Below are positions 9,728-18,890 of a DNA stretch of 47,384 bases, piece after piece. The position numbers and the translations under genes are program-made. Under the pieces are notes generated by a model, which was not told where the DNA came from, did no database searches, and was given only the letters and a program-made list of their open reading frames with translations. Each line of letters begins with the position of its first letter. Position 1 is the first letter of the stretch. The stretch is from Candidatus Heimdallarchaeota archaeon. Its GTDB lineage: Archaea; Asgardarchaeota; Heimdallarchaeia; Hodarchaeales; Hodarchaeaceae. Location: contig CP070695.1 in the NCBI GenBank assembly GCA_020353515.1, positions 1 through 47,384 of the forward strand, given 5' to 3'.

Positions 9728-10123
9728 TTATGATGTCCTTAGTAACATTTCAGAAATGCTTTTTGCTAGTTGTTTAGCTAGGACTCGTACTAATCCGATA
9801 TTCTTGGCATCACCTGCCGTGAAACTAACAACTGCATTCTCTCCCGCGTTAAGAATGACAACAAAACCCTCCTCCCCTGTTAGCATGATTTCCTGCATCC
9901 TTCCGCGCTCTAACTCTGATAGGACTCGTTCTGATAATGATTGACTAGCTGCTGTCATTGCAGCAATAACCACTTCATTTTCATCAGATGTGGATGCGAT
10001 GGGAAGGCCATCTGGACTTACAACGGTAATTGCTTGAATAGAAGAAGATTTTTTCAAATATTTTTCAAGGATTCCATCTAGTTCCTCTGTTCGAGTATTA
10101 AGTTCTTGGCTTATATCAATCAT
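9728..10123 (-). CDS. Roadblock/LC7 domain protein
   Basis: A 131-aa single-domain protein: a first helix, then a beta-strand with VVSPDGLPIAS (the roadblock strand-turn-strand), helix AAMTAASQSLSERVLSEL, strands EIMLTGEEGFVVILNAGENAVVSFTA and a final helix. Roadblock proteins dimerise and act as scaffolds or regulators of small GTPases; bacterial MglB and eukaryotic LAMTOR are examples. A GTG at 10132 would add three residues. I prefer ATG 10123 because a TATA-like element lies ~28 bases upstream, giving a leaderless mRNA. It is divergent from a thioredoxin-V4R gene and ~6 kb from a Rag-type GTPase, so either could be a partner. Confidence 0.88.
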   Translation of the reverse strand: MIDISQELNTRTEELDGILEKYLKKSSSIQAITVVSPDGLPIASTSDENEVVIAAMTAASQSLSERVLSELERGRMQEIMLTGEEGFVVILNAGENAVVSFTAGDAKNIGLVRVLAKQLAKSISEMLLRTS

Positions 10124-10145
10124 AAGTATCACGGAAGGGCTCAGG

Positions 10146-10155
10146 ATTATTATAC
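10146..10155 (-). promoter_or_regulatory. TATA-like element for roadblock gene
   Basis: On the minus strand the sequence reads GTATAATAA, centred ~28 bases before ATG 10123. Archaeal transcription starts ~25 bases after the TATA centre, so the mRNA would be nearly leaderless. This supports ATG 10123 over the GTG at 10132. Confidence 0.45.
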
Positions 10156-10188
10156 TCCTTCATTCTTTCTTTAAAGTTTCTAGAGAAA

Positions 10189-10290
10189 ATGTTAGAAAGT
10201 TCACCAGAAGAATTTAAGAATGTGCTATCTCAACCTACCACTCAGTTCAAGCAAGAACAGATTACTCAATGGAATAAAGGAATTGATTAG
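10189..10290 (+). other. Possible small ORF (33 aa), weak
   Basis: ATG to TAG, 33 codons, hydrophilic (starts MLESSPEEFKN), inside the divergent promoter region between the roadblock and thioredoxin-V4R genes. It overlaps likely regulatory sequence and has no clear ribosome binding site. It could be chance. Confidence 0.15.
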
Positions 10291-10394
10291 TGTTAAAATT
10301 ATTCTATTGAGAAAAGTATTTAATTATCTTTCAATTACTAGGAATATTAAGGAATTCTGAAAGGTCTTTAAAAGACTCTACTCCCCCCAATTAA

Positions 10395-12005
10395 ATGATG
10401 GAGTTCTCTATACAGATGACTGAACCTATTAAAATCATTCTTTTTAAAGGCCCTCATTGCGCCGCCTGTAAGCCTGTTGCACGGCATTTAAAGCGAATAG
10501 TAGAGACTTCCCAAGGAGGAGCGAGTATTACTACCATTGATACGGATGAAAACCGTGAAATCGCGGCTAAATATGGTGTACGGAATGTACCTCATGTTTT
10601 ATATAATGATGAAGTGATTCTCACGGCGACGCAGGCAGCCTCGATGTTCTCGAGTTTTACTACAGAAACTTCTGATACTGCAAATATATTCTCAACAGAT
10701 CAATACGATTTATTCAACTATCTGTTTAACAAACTGATTGAGGCGGGAGTTAAAGCAAGTGAGACAGATCGTGATCGTTGGCGTAAATTGTCAATTATCA
10801 GTGTTTCAGAAAGATTACTTAATATTGAAGAACTTGAAACTGTAACTCGTCCCTCAGTTGGTGATTATGTACACATAGGTCACCTCCAATCCATTGTTAC
10901 ATCACTTTTATCTATTAATCCTAGTGCTAAAGCCTATCTTTTTCGTTCTGGAGAATTAGCAGGAAAATTTGGATCAGCTCAATCTTGGATCCACAAGTAT
11001 AATCCTAAAATTATGGAAACACACAGAATGAAATCACGTTTCAAGGAGCTCTTGAAGGGATTCAAGGTTTTATATGGGCCAAATCCAAACGCAGCTAATT
11101 TAGCATCAGAACCCACTATTACACAAATTGCACCTTATCATGCCCGTTTACAAATCAAAGATTCGGGTCTTGCAGTTATGAACACTGATATCGGTCAAGA
11201 TGTTTGTGGATTCATTTCTGGGGAAATCGCGGGACTTATGGAGGTAACTCTAGGAGAGCAAGCCTCTGTCGAAGAAACTAAATGTTGGGGGTTAGGAGAC
11301 GATCATTGTGAGTTTGATATTCGGCTAGGTGAAAAATCTGACCATTATAGCAGTTCCTTGCATGAACCAAAAGAATTTTTCAGCGATTCTGACCGACTTC
11401 GCTTTGATGTTTCCTTATCAACTATTTCTCGTAATATGTTTGATTCTATCTTGAACAGGAGACGAATGAGACCAGGAATCGGTGATTATACTCATATATC
11501 TGTTTTACAACACATTATTACGTCAGTCAAGTTTTCAGATCCTTTCAATTCTACATTATTAGCATATGCAGGTCAAAACTACGGTCAGATTTTGGAAGAT
11601 GTCGGCAGCATTAGTCGAATCATGATGCGACGAGATCTTAATTACTCCTTCCCAATGGAATTTCCTCAAGCCTGTGAAGTGCTAGGTTATTATTTTAATA
11701 CTCCAGGGAGACTCTTAACCAGAATACATGGGGATGTTACAGTTAATGTTATTGATGACGAATCTGCTGTTTTTAGAATTTGGGAAAGCGCAGAGACTTC
11801 TGGAATTGATCTATCCACTGTGGATCTCTCAGCTCTTTTTCCAGGAATTGAAAAACCCACTAAGATAAATACTTTGGATGATTTTATGGCTGGTTTTCTT
11901 AATGGAAGACTAAACTTATTAGTTGAAGATGAAATCATAGTTCGGGAGACAAAGTGTCAAGCAAATGGACATCAATACTGTGAGTTTGAGGCCGAGTTAG
12001 ATTAG
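10395..12005 (+). CDS. Thioredoxin-like domain fused to two V4R domains
   Basis: A 536-aa three-domain protein. Residues ~12-85 are a thioredoxin/glutaredoxin fold with active-site C-A-A-C (FKGPHCAACKP) and the cis-Pro region RNVPHVL. Residues ~115-312 and ~330-536 are two V4R domains, each ending with the family signature E..C...G...C.F (EETKCWGLGDDHCEFDI; RETKCQANGHQYCEFEA). V4R domains share the Bet3/TRAPP fold and bind small hydrophobic or metal ligands; in archaea they are often sensors. The fusion suggests a redox-linked sensor or carrier, which is inference. Tandem ATGs at 10395 and 10398 are both possible. A TTTAAAAG element ~22 bases upstream suggests a short leader. It is divergent from the roadblock gene and ends 2 bases from the convergent glycosyltransferase. 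Confidence 0.85.
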   Translation: MMEFSIQMTEPIKIILFKGPHCAACKPVARHLKRIVETSQGGASITTIDTDENREIAAKYGVRNVPHVLYNDEVILTATQAASMFSSFTTETSDTANIFSTDQYDLFNYLFNKLIEAGVKASETDRDRWRKLSIISVSERLLNIEELETVTRPSVGDYVHIGHLQSIVTSLLSINPSAKAYLFRSGELAGKFGSAQSWIHKYNPKIMETHRMKSRFKELLKGFKVLYGPNPNAANLASEPTITQIAPYHARLQIKDSGLAVMNTDIGQDVCGFISGEIAGLMEVTLGEQASVEETKCWGLGDDHCEFDIRLGEKSDHYSSSLHEPKEFFSDSDRLRFDVSLSTISRNMFDSILNRRRMRPGIGDYTHISVLQHIITSVKFSDPFNSTLLAYAGQNYGQILEDVGSISRIMMRRDLNYSFPMEFPQACEVLGYYFNTPGRLLTRIHGDVTVNVIDDESAVFRIWESAETSGIDLSTVDLSALFPGIEKPTKINTLDDFMAGFLNGRLNLLVEDEIIVRETKCQANGHQYCEFEAELD

Positions 12006-12007
12006 AT

Positions 12008-13309
12008 TTATTCACCTCTAATCCGATATTTTTCTGTTACTACATAATAAGAATACAGAGAAGTAAGTGAGATAACTATTAAACCTAGAATGCACACACA
12101 AGCAGATATCGGAAACAGAGGATTATATCTGTAGGTTTCATAACCTTCTATCAACCATAGTAACATCCAGAAACCCCCTCCTAGATAAACAAGCATAAGG
12201 CCTCCAAGTAGCAATCCCAAGAGAATCATTCCGTTTTTTAATTTCCTTGGGCTATAAAATTCTGCAATAAGAAAAATAAATACGAAAGTATAGAATGGGA
12301 AGAGAAATGGTACATAATGGGGATATAAGATGCGGTTAGTAGCCATGAAAATACTCATAAACGGTAAAACAGCTTCAATTACCCTTTTAGAGCTTGCTAT
12401 AGGAGAATTGTATAGGAAAAAAATGATGAATATTATAAAAATCATTATTTGAATAATAATGGGAAATAGAGATTTTGAGACTTCAGAAAAAAAATACGTA
12501 TAAACCGACATACTTGGATCAGGTCGTTCAGCATGAATGAAGAATACATCATTTAGATAGTCCTCTGGAGCTAACAGAAGAAATGGAAGGGATACAAGAA
12601 GAAAGGTCATACCAGCACTAAACCAGATCCATACCGATTTAATTTCCTTATTATATATTCCCCAAACTAAGAGAGGTAGCATATAAATTCCTGCAATTGG
12701 CTTTACAAGTAGTGCTAATCCGAAACATAGACCACTGAGAGAGTAACGACATTTTCTAAAAAAAATAAACCCTAATAACACAAAGAAAAGCATGAAATTC
12801 TCATGAAATCCTGAAAAGATTACTGCCAACGTAGAAGGGTTAAGTAAAAACCAGTTCAATGCCGCTAAAGCAATGATATGTCCCTTAGGATGGGATTTGT
12901 AATAATCTAGCACAAGTAAATATACCAGTATTCCAACGAGGAGGTTGAACGCTATTAGAAATAGCTTGACCATCTGCCATGTAAAGGTTTCTACGCCAAC
13001 AATGGCAATTATAAATCCTAAAGAATACAAGTAAAGAGGTGGATATTGTGGTCTGGGGAGTTCGGCACCATCAATTATTATTTCACCAATATCACGATAA
13101 AGCAGTTGTCCTTGTGCAATTTTTTTAGCAGCTTCAAACTGAAGAACGAAATCCACTGGATTGTAATATAAAAATCCAAGAATCAAATGGATTATTAGAT
13201 TACAAAGCATTGAAAGTAAAAATAAATTGAAATTCTTATTAAAGTGTGATTTAGATGGAAGAAATGCCATTTTTTGTTTTTCTAACAATATTAATTCCAT
13301 CCTAGTCAT
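12008..13309 (-). CDS. Polytopic GT-C-like glycosyltransferase
   Basis: A 433-aa integral membrane protein with about 9-11 hydrophobic segments. After the first transmembrane segment a luminal loop carries FVLQFEAAKKIAQGQLLYRDI and then PRPQYPPLYLY. This pattern is typical of GT-C enzymes of the GT87/DUF2029 and related mannosyltransferase groups, which use polyprenyl-phosphate sugars to glycosylate lipids or proteins outside the membrane. The donor and acceptor are unknown. ATG at 13309, or ATG at 13300. On the minus strand a TATA-like element (~13339-13346) lies ~30 bases upstream. Its stop is only 2 bases from the stop of the convergent thioredoxin-V4R gene. Confidence 0.7.
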   Translation of the reverse strand: MTRMELILLEKQKMAFLPSKSHFNKNFNLFLLSMLCNLIIHLILGFLYYNPVDFVLQFEAAKKIAQGQLLYRDIGEIIIDGAELPRPQYPPLYLYSLGFIIAIVGVETFTWQMVKLFLIAFNLLVGILVYLLVLDYYKSHPKGHIIALAALNWFLLNPSTLAVIFSGFHENFMLFFVLLGFIFFRKCRYSLSGLCFGLALLVKPIAGIYMLPLLVWGIYNKEIKSVWIWFSAGMTFLLVSLPFLLLAPEDYLNDVFFIHAERPDPSMSVYTYFFSEVSKSLFPIIIQIMIFIIFIIFFLYNSPIASSKRVIEAVLPFMSIFMATNRILYPHYVPFLFPFYTFVFIFLIAEFYSPRKLKNGMILLGLLLGGLMLVYLGGGFWMLLWLIEGYETYRYNPLFPISACVCILGLIVISLTSLYSYYVVTEKYRIRGE

Positions 13310-13516
13310 AACTTTTGGTGAAAAGGAATTTCTAGAAATTTATATTAGAATACTTTCTTGATCAATTCCACTAGATATATTAAATATAAAAGCGAATATA
13401 TCCCTGTTACTAGAATCAATATAAATTAGGCTGTATAACTCCAGTATAAATTTCAGTTCAAACACAAACATGTGTCTCTAAGATTATTTTTAATCTATTG
13501 GGGATGATACTGAATT

Positions 13517-14281
13517 ATGGCAAAAAAAAAGCCTTTGTGTCCGCAGATAGCATTCTTCATTGTGAACCATGGAATTCCTGTCGTTTCCCTTGGGTTTAGT
13601 AGTGAACAGAGCTTACTCTTCGGTGGGATTTTAACTGCAATTAATTCTCTTACGCAATCAGAAACAGGCATGGGCCAGTTGAATGATATTCAAGCCAAAG
13701 AAGGGCGTATTTATATTCAGAGCGCTGGTCAGGACGCTATGGTAGGTTTTTTTGTCTGGAGCAAGACTGGGTTTCCCCAACAGATAAGTCAGCAGATGAA
13801 ACTACTTGCGGGAGGATTAGGGGCAAGGTTTTTGTCCGATTATGAATATAGTCCAGCTTTTGAGGAAGTATTGCTTGTTGGAAGCCTTCCTGATAAGTTT
13901 CAAGTGAAATTAGGTTATCAATCTATTTTCAATTGGCGTAAACAAATGAAAGATTCACCTTTTCATGTAACTGATACTCTAGAAGAGCAGCTTACTAAAA
14001 TAGATAGGGATATTTTTGATGAACTTGGATTGAATCTTTCTGATCTAACATTTCCAGAAAGAATTGAAAATGCTATTGATTTAGCTGTATGGTTTGCTTT
14101 AGGATCAGCTTTAGAAGCTAGTGTTTCTCCCCTTATAACAGCTCGGAATATTGATCAAATCATTCCTAATCTTCGATTAAAAATAAAAAAGCTAATGGCT
14201 GAGGAAATTAAGCATCATGGCCCAGCTGCTCTCCTCAAAGAAGCATTATTACAAGGAGTTGTATTTGACTGGCCTCAATAG
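13517..14281 (+). CDS. Longin/roadblock-like protein
   Basis: A 254-aa soluble protein. Residues ~8-105 look like a longin-type fold: a strand with FFIVNHGIPVVSLGF, LLFGGILTAINSLTQ helix, strands IQAKEGRIYIQSAG and VGFFVWSKTG, then helix QQISQQMKLLAGGLGARF. Longin and roadblock folds are related and recur in small-GTPase partners (SRX, adaptins, Ragulator); many Asgard genomes have such proteins. The C-terminal ~150 residues are helical and unrecognised. ATG start, with GGGGAT ~10 bases upstream. The next gene overlaps its last 13 bases in another frame, which points to translational coupling and joint function. Confidence 0.65.
   Translation: MAKKKPLCPQIAFFIVNHGIPVVSLGFSSEQSLLFGGILTAINSLTQSETGMGQLNDIQAKEGRIYIQSAGQDAMVGFFVWSKTGFPQQISQQMKLLAGGLGARFLSDYEYSPAFEEVLLVGSLPDKFQVKLGYQSIFNWRKQMKDSPFHVTDTLEEQLTKIDRDIFDELGLNLSDLTFPERIENAIDLAVWFALGSALEASVSPLITARNIDQIIPNLRLKIKKLMAEEIKHHGPAALLKEALLQGVVFDWPQ
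14253..14271 (+). promoter_or_regulatory. Ribosome binding site deciding a CTG start
   Basis: AAGGAG (14253-14258) lies inside the end of the longin-like gene, 10 bases before CTG (14269-14271), which directly follows a TGA in the same frame. No ATG, GTG or TTG exists in this frame until ATG 14491, yet all 74 codons between read like protein. CTG is therefore the best start for the downstream gene. Confidence 0.5.
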
Positions 14282-16065
14282 AAAGTATTACTGCAGGTAA
14301 ACTCCTTCAGGAGTTTATCAAGGGATATGAGGATGATCCCTTTGGGGAACAAGGCCTAGTAATTGTAAAACAGTTATTAGATTTAGCGTTTCCAAATAGT
14401 TCCCTCAATGAGATAATATCATCTGAACAGTTACTTGAACTCCTAAAAGTTGCTGGTGCTGAATATTATTTTAGGAAACAACCTCTTTTTATGGCTTTCA
14501 CAAGTTTTCTCATTGAAAAAACGCCGCAAGAATTACAAAAAATGGATGGTACTCAATTAAAACGAGAATTAGCTTCATTACTAGCCGAAGACACTCCCTT
14601 GCCCACACTAGAGATAGATCAAGCTTCTTATGATTTGTCTGGAAATCCAGAGTCTGCCTCTCTTGCTCGAAACAATTTAGAAAGAGCATTGATTAGTACT
14701 ACAGCCTCTTTATTTGGATTTCTTCTAATAGAAGGTGAAAATCAAGCAGGTAAGTTTTTTAAAGATTTAGATACGAATTGTAGATCTATAGCATTTCGTG
14801 TTCGTGAAGTAAACACATTATATATAATTCTTAAAGAATTTCTTAATTTCAAATGGCGCCGATTTTCAATTAGGGGTTCCTTACCTACTCTGAAAGAATT
14901 AGGAGAGGACAAAATCTGTCGATATGTAGATAAACACCCCCATGACTATTTGGAAAAAATCCTGGCAATATTTCTTAAAAATCTAGAGAATGAATTCAAA
15001 TCTCCTCTCATATTACTGATAGATCAATGTAGGATTCAAGCTGAAAACCAAAAAACTGATTTCAATTTGGAAATTGAGTTAGAAGTTTTTCAATCAGAAA
15101 AAGCCAAAACTAAAGTGATTCAGGATCTTGAGAAGCTTCGATCACGTCTTAAAGCAGGAAAAAAGGTTTCTTCGAAGGAATTTGATTCAATTAAAAGTAA
15201 CTTCTTGAAGGAATATGAAAAACTCAAGCAAGAGACTACCAAAGAATTTACGAAATTTACGAAGATTGTAGGTGATCAACTCTCCAAGGAACCTCTCTGG
15301 TTTGATTATCATAAAAAAGAATTACAGTGGGAACTAGAATCTCCACAGCAAGTTCTAAATAAACTAAATGAAAAATTATCTATAGAAAATGCATTTTTCT
15401 CTCAAAAAAAGTCAAAAACCTTTCAGAAAGCGATCACTATTTTTGATCAGTTGGGAGGGGTTCGTTTTGCGTTAGAAAATATAATTAGTCATTATTTTTA
15501 TGAGCGGATACCTTCTAGATTAATAGAATTACTCGAAACTCCCGCTAAACAGCAAAAAATTAAAGAACTCAAATTTCTGCAAGAAAAACGTTACAATGAA
15601 GGTCTAGAAGCTGTTGAATCGTTCCTTGTTCCCTACTCTGAAAATATGATATCAAGTCTCCTTACAGCTGGAATTTCCTTCTTAAAGGAATCATACATTA
15701 AAGATAATCCTGTAGTACTCATCAATGAAGAAAATCCTAGACATCCAAAATTTTTAAATTTAGTTGATGTTCCTAAAGAATGGTTTTATGAGAAATCTCC
15801 AGAAACATTCTTTGGAGATGAATATTTTTGCTTTCAAATGAATGACAATCAGGTTAAAATGGGTTTTCACCTCAGATCGCTAGATGGAAAAGGAAATGAT
15901 TTATTTAAGTTGCTTATTTCATCAACAGCCTTAGAAAATGCTTTAATATACAAAAAAGCTACTAAGATTCTTGGTACATTTTCTGGTTATGTTTATTCAA
16001 CAGCAATTGGAAATATGCGTGTTTGTCCTCCGGCCCTTAAGGCTGTTGATGATCTATTTATGTAA
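14269..16065 (+). CDS. Coiled-coil protein of unknown function, apparent CTG start
   Basis: 598 codons from CTG 14269, or 524 aa if it started at ATG 14491. The extra 74 residues are protein-like and helical (LLQEFIKGYEDDPFGEQ; SSEQLLELLKVAGAEYY), so I extend the gene. There is no signal peptide or transmembrane segment. The middle part is charged coiled coil (~260-350 in the extended numbering, rich in K/E with AKTKVIQDLEKLRSRLKAG). The C-terminal part has alpha/beta character. I do not recognise the family. It overlaps the longin-like gene by 13 bases, so it is probably translated with it and may bind it. A ribosomal frameshift making a fusion, or a sequence error hiding a normal start, are the alternatives. 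Confidence 0.7.
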   Translation: MASIESITAGKLLQEFIKGYEDDPFGEQGLVIVKQLLDLAFPNSSLNEIISSEQLLELLKVAGAEYYFRKQPLFMAFTSFLIEKTPQELQKMDGTQLKRELASLLAEDTPLPTLEIDQASYDLSGNPESASLARNNLERALISTTASLFGFLLIEGENQAGKFFKDLDTNCRSIAFRVREVNTLYIILKEFLNFKWRRFSIRGSLPTLKELGEDKICRYVDKHPHDYLEKILAIFLKNLENEFKSPLILLIDQCRIQAENQKTDFNLEIELEVFQSEKAKTKVIQDLEKLRSRLKAGKKVSSKEFDSIKSNFLKEYEKLKQETTKEFTKFTKIVGDQLSKEPLWFDYHKKELQWELESPQQVLNKLNEKLSIENAFFSQKKSKTFQKAITIFDQLGGVRFALENIISHYFYERIPSRLIELLETPAKQQKIKELKFLQEKRYNEGLEAVESFLVPYSENMISSLLTAGISFLKESYIKDNPVVLINEENPRHPKFLNLVDVPKEWFYEKSPETFFGDEYFCFQMNDNQVKMGFHLRSLDGKGNDLFKLLISSTALENALIYKKATKILGTFSGYVYSTAIGNMRVCPPALKAVDDLFM

Positions 16066-16075
16066 AAGTCTGTAA

Positions 16076-17440
16076 TTAATTATAATTCACATCACCATAC
16101 AGCTTTGAAATCTTCTCACGCCAACCTAAAAATGCCTCAGGTGTTTTTGGATAGTTTTGATATAGTTCTCTTGCTTTATCCATCTTGTTCAAGACTGATC
16201 TGAATTTAAAAAGAGTACCAAGAATTCTTTTACCTCGATACGCACGTTGTAGAGTTTTGAAAAATCCTCCAGAAATCTCTCCAGTGGCATTTCCATATAA
16301 TAAATCTCCTGCTTCAACGATTTTCTTGTGAAAAACGAAATTGATAAGATGGCTAGGTAATGGAATTATAAAATCTTTCATGATCGCCAATGGAGCATTA
16401 ACAAGAGCTATAGTGGTCATAAACTCAACACTGTAATCCCAAAGATTCTTCATTGAGACATTATCTTCCTCTAATGCCCTAGTGATTACCTTTCCAGCTG
16501 TTGCTGCTGCGTTGACTGAAATACCAATACCTCCACCGTCTGTTGGCTTCACTTGGGTTCCTGAATCTCCAACAAGAAGAAAACCGTTCCAGACAAGATT
16601 ATCCTGAGGACGACGAAGGGGGACTCTCCAGGCCCCAGCATGAATTAATTTTGAATTGCGATAAAAAGTTTCTTCTCTCTTTAAATATTCGTTAAATTGA
16701 TTATGGGCATTCAGCTTATTTATTTTCATGACTCCTAATCCAGCATTCATAGAGGTTGACCCACGTGGAAACTCCCACAAATATCCTCCAGGACATAATT
16801 CTTGATCAAAACTGATACGAATGAATTCAGGGGATTCAATTTCGTTCTCTACGTCACGTACTTCGCGATAGCAATTGCATACATCTTTAGGGGCTAGTTC
16901 AAGATCCATATAAGTTTTTTCTGAATCTAGTTTTCGTCGAAGCACTGCACCAATACCTGATGCGTCTACCACAACCTTTGCTGACATCTCCTGAATATTC
17001 TTATCTTTTCCCCTATATTTAATGCCTATCACTTGATCTTGGTGAACAATTGGCTCTTTGACGTATGTCGAATCATGAAGCTCCGCTCCGAAGTCAATTG
17101 CATTATTTAAAATCCTCATCCCAAGTTTAAAGCGATCAATGATTATTCCTGTTCCTCCTTCCTCTACTAATTCGAATTTAACTTCTCTATCTGGAGAGAA
17201 AAGCCATGCGCCTTTGATCTTTTGTCTGATTTCATCGCCTCTTGGTGGTTCTATTTTCGTAATCTCTTGAATACGTTTGAAATGTTCCCCACTCGTAGCA
17301 TCTCCACATATTTTGACTCCTATCTTTTCTTTGGGCTGTCTATCAAGGAGTGCTACTTTTACTCCTTTGTTTGCAAGTGTAGCTGCAGTCACTGATCCAC
17401 CAGTACCAGCTCCAACCACAATGACATCATAATTGGCCAT
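16076..17440 (-). CDS. Geranylgeranyl reductase family flavoprotein
   Basis: A 454-aa FAD enzyme. The N-terminus is VIVVGAGTGGSVTAATLANKG, followed by the family Cys motif KICGDATSGEHF. Near 290-320 is the second FAD motif GDSGTQVKPTDGGGIGISV. This family saturates geranylgeranyl chains; in archaea it reduces membrane ether lipids or menaquinone side chains. Several paralogues are usual per genome, so the exact substrate is uncertain. A GTG at 17449 would add three residues. I prefer ATG 17440 because AGGTG lies 6-7 bases upstream. It is convergent with the coiled-coil gene (10-base gap) and lies downstream of the sugar-phosphate isomerase on the same strand. Confidence 0.85.
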   Translation of the reverse strand: MANYDVIVVGAGTGGSVTAATLANKGVKVALLDRQPKEKIGVKICGDATSGEHFKRIQEITKIEPPRGDEIRQKIKGAWLFSPDREVKFELVEEGGTGIIIDRFKLGMRILNNAIDFGAELHDSTYVKEPIVHQDQVIGIKYRGKDKNIQEMSAKVVVDASGIGAVLRRKLDSEKTYMDLELAPKDVCNCYREVRDVENEIESPEFIRISFDQELCPGGYLWEFPRGSTSMNAGLGVMKINKLNAHNQFNEYLKREETFYRNSKLIHAGAWRVPLRRPQDNLVWNGFLLVGDSGTQVKPTDGGGIGISVNAAATAGKVITRALEEDNVSMKNLWDYSVEFMTTIALVNAPLAIMKDFIIPLPSHLINFVFHKKIVEAGDLLYGNATGEISGGFFKTLQRAYRGKRILGTLFKFRSVLNKMDKARELYQNYPKTPEAFLGWREKISKLYGDVNYN

Positions 17441-17542
17441 CAATTTCACCTAGTGCTGGAATTCATTGTTTTCAGGCATGAAATCAAGATAATTAACGTT
17501 TTGAAAGGATCCTAATCTATTTTCTGATCTTATTCAGTCTAC

Positions 17543-18667
17543 TTACTTAGCCTCTAGAACAGAATGTAAAGTAGAAATCAGCCTAGTTTGTGTTTGTTGA
17601 CGCTTTTCCAATTGGTTTTTTAGATAAACAATACTGTCTACCGTATTTGGATCTTGATTGTTTAAAATGGCTAAGTACATTGAAATATAATCCCCATAAT
17701 ACGTAGCAGAAAATAATTGACTTAATAAATGCGTTCCTCGTGCAACTATTTCAATAATTTCTGCTTTATCTTTGAGAATTTCTTTGGTTATTTCAAAACG
17801 TAACTTTACATTCGGATGCTCATCTTGGAAACGATAGGTAATCAGAATGAATGGATTTTCTCTTTCCCATGATTCCCATCCAACAATATGGTTATGGTTG
17901 AGCTCGGGTAGTTCTTCCGCTAGAGCGAGGATCTTCGAATTTTCATTGAGTTGGCATTTCATTCGATTCGCAACACAACTAAAGGGAGACCAGATGACAG
18001 GAATACGATCATGTAACTTTTGAGCGACTTGCTTAGCCTGATTAGAGGTGGTAGGGATTTCAGGGTTATATTCTTGCCTCATCTGACGAAAGAGGGAGAG
18101 AGTTTCATCAATTGCTGATTCATCTAATGAGAGGAGTTTCAATGAATGAAGAATCTTCAATAAAGGAAAAAACAAGAGGGGGAACGATGCTCTAGGTTGA
18201 TAACCAGATGGAATTGGAAAAAATGGTAAATTATGTTTCTTACAAAATGTCCCGAGAGTTCCTCCTGACCCAATCCCAATTATCTTGGCTGAATTTTTTA
18301 CTGCTGTTATTAAACAGGAGATTGTTTCCTCTGTATTTCCAGAGTATGAAATAAGTATGACCAGTGTATTTTCAGATGTAAAAGCTGGAATGTCATAATT
18401 TCTATTAACCATAACGGGGATATTTAATATCTTTTTCAGATAAACAGACAAATACTCTCCACTAATTGCAGACCCCCCCATCCCGCAGATCAATATTTGC
18501 GAAATAGTCCCTTCATACGAAATTGTATATCTCCCAACTTTAGCTTTTGCAGGAAGCTCAAAGGAATATTGAAGTAACTCTTCAATTAGCTCTACCCAGT
18601 CATATACCATCTGAAACATATTCTCTGTATCTAGTTCAGAAATTTTGGCTAAATTATCAAGAATCAT
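17543..18667 (-). CDS. Bifunctional phosphoglucose/phosphomannose isomerase
   Basis: A 374-aa SIS-domain protein. The first sugar-phosphate motif GMGGSAISGEY is at 62-72, and SYSGNTEETI follows at ~108-117. The C-terminal half has the family motif LAEELPELNHNHIVGWE, with the Glu and His expected for catalysis. It interconverts glucose-6-P and fructose-6-P, and also mannose-6-P and fructose-6-P, feeding glycolysis/gluconeogenesis and sugar-nucleotide synthesis. The archaeal bifunctional enzymes are usually ~300-350 aa, so this one is slightly long. ATG start with AGGGTGA ~8 bases upstream. It is probably co-oriented with but separately promoted from the reductase downstream (102-base gap). Confidence 0.88.
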   Translation of the reverse strand: MILDNLAKISELDTENMFQMVYDWVELIEELLQYSFELPAKAKVGRYTISYEGTISQILICGMGGSAISGEYLSVYLKKILNIPVMVNRNYDIPAFTSENTLVILISYSGNTEETISCLITAVKNSAKIIGIGSGGTLGTFCKKHNLPFFPIPSGYQPRASFPLLFFPLLKILHSLKLLSLDESAIDETLSLFRQMRQEYNPEIPTTSNQAKQVAQKLHDRIPVIWSPFSCVANRMKCQLNENSKILALAEELPELNHNHIVGWESWERENPFILITYRFQDEHPNVKLRFEITKEILKDKAEIIEIVARGTHLLSQLFSATYYGDYISMYLAILNNQDPNTVDSIVYLKNQLEKRQQTQTRLISTLHSVLEAK

Positions 18668-18890
18668 AACTGATTCACCCTTTCAGTCTTTACTTCTTTG
18701 ATCATATAATAACCTAGGTTATATTCTCACCAAACCTTTGATATTACCTAAATGATAGCAAGCTATATTTTTGATTTCATAAGGAACTAATATTGAACAT
18801 TTTACTATTTCATGTCGAAATGACCAGAACTAAGCGTATTCACAGTTGTGACAGATAAATCAAGAAGTTAGAACCAAGAAGACGATCTTT

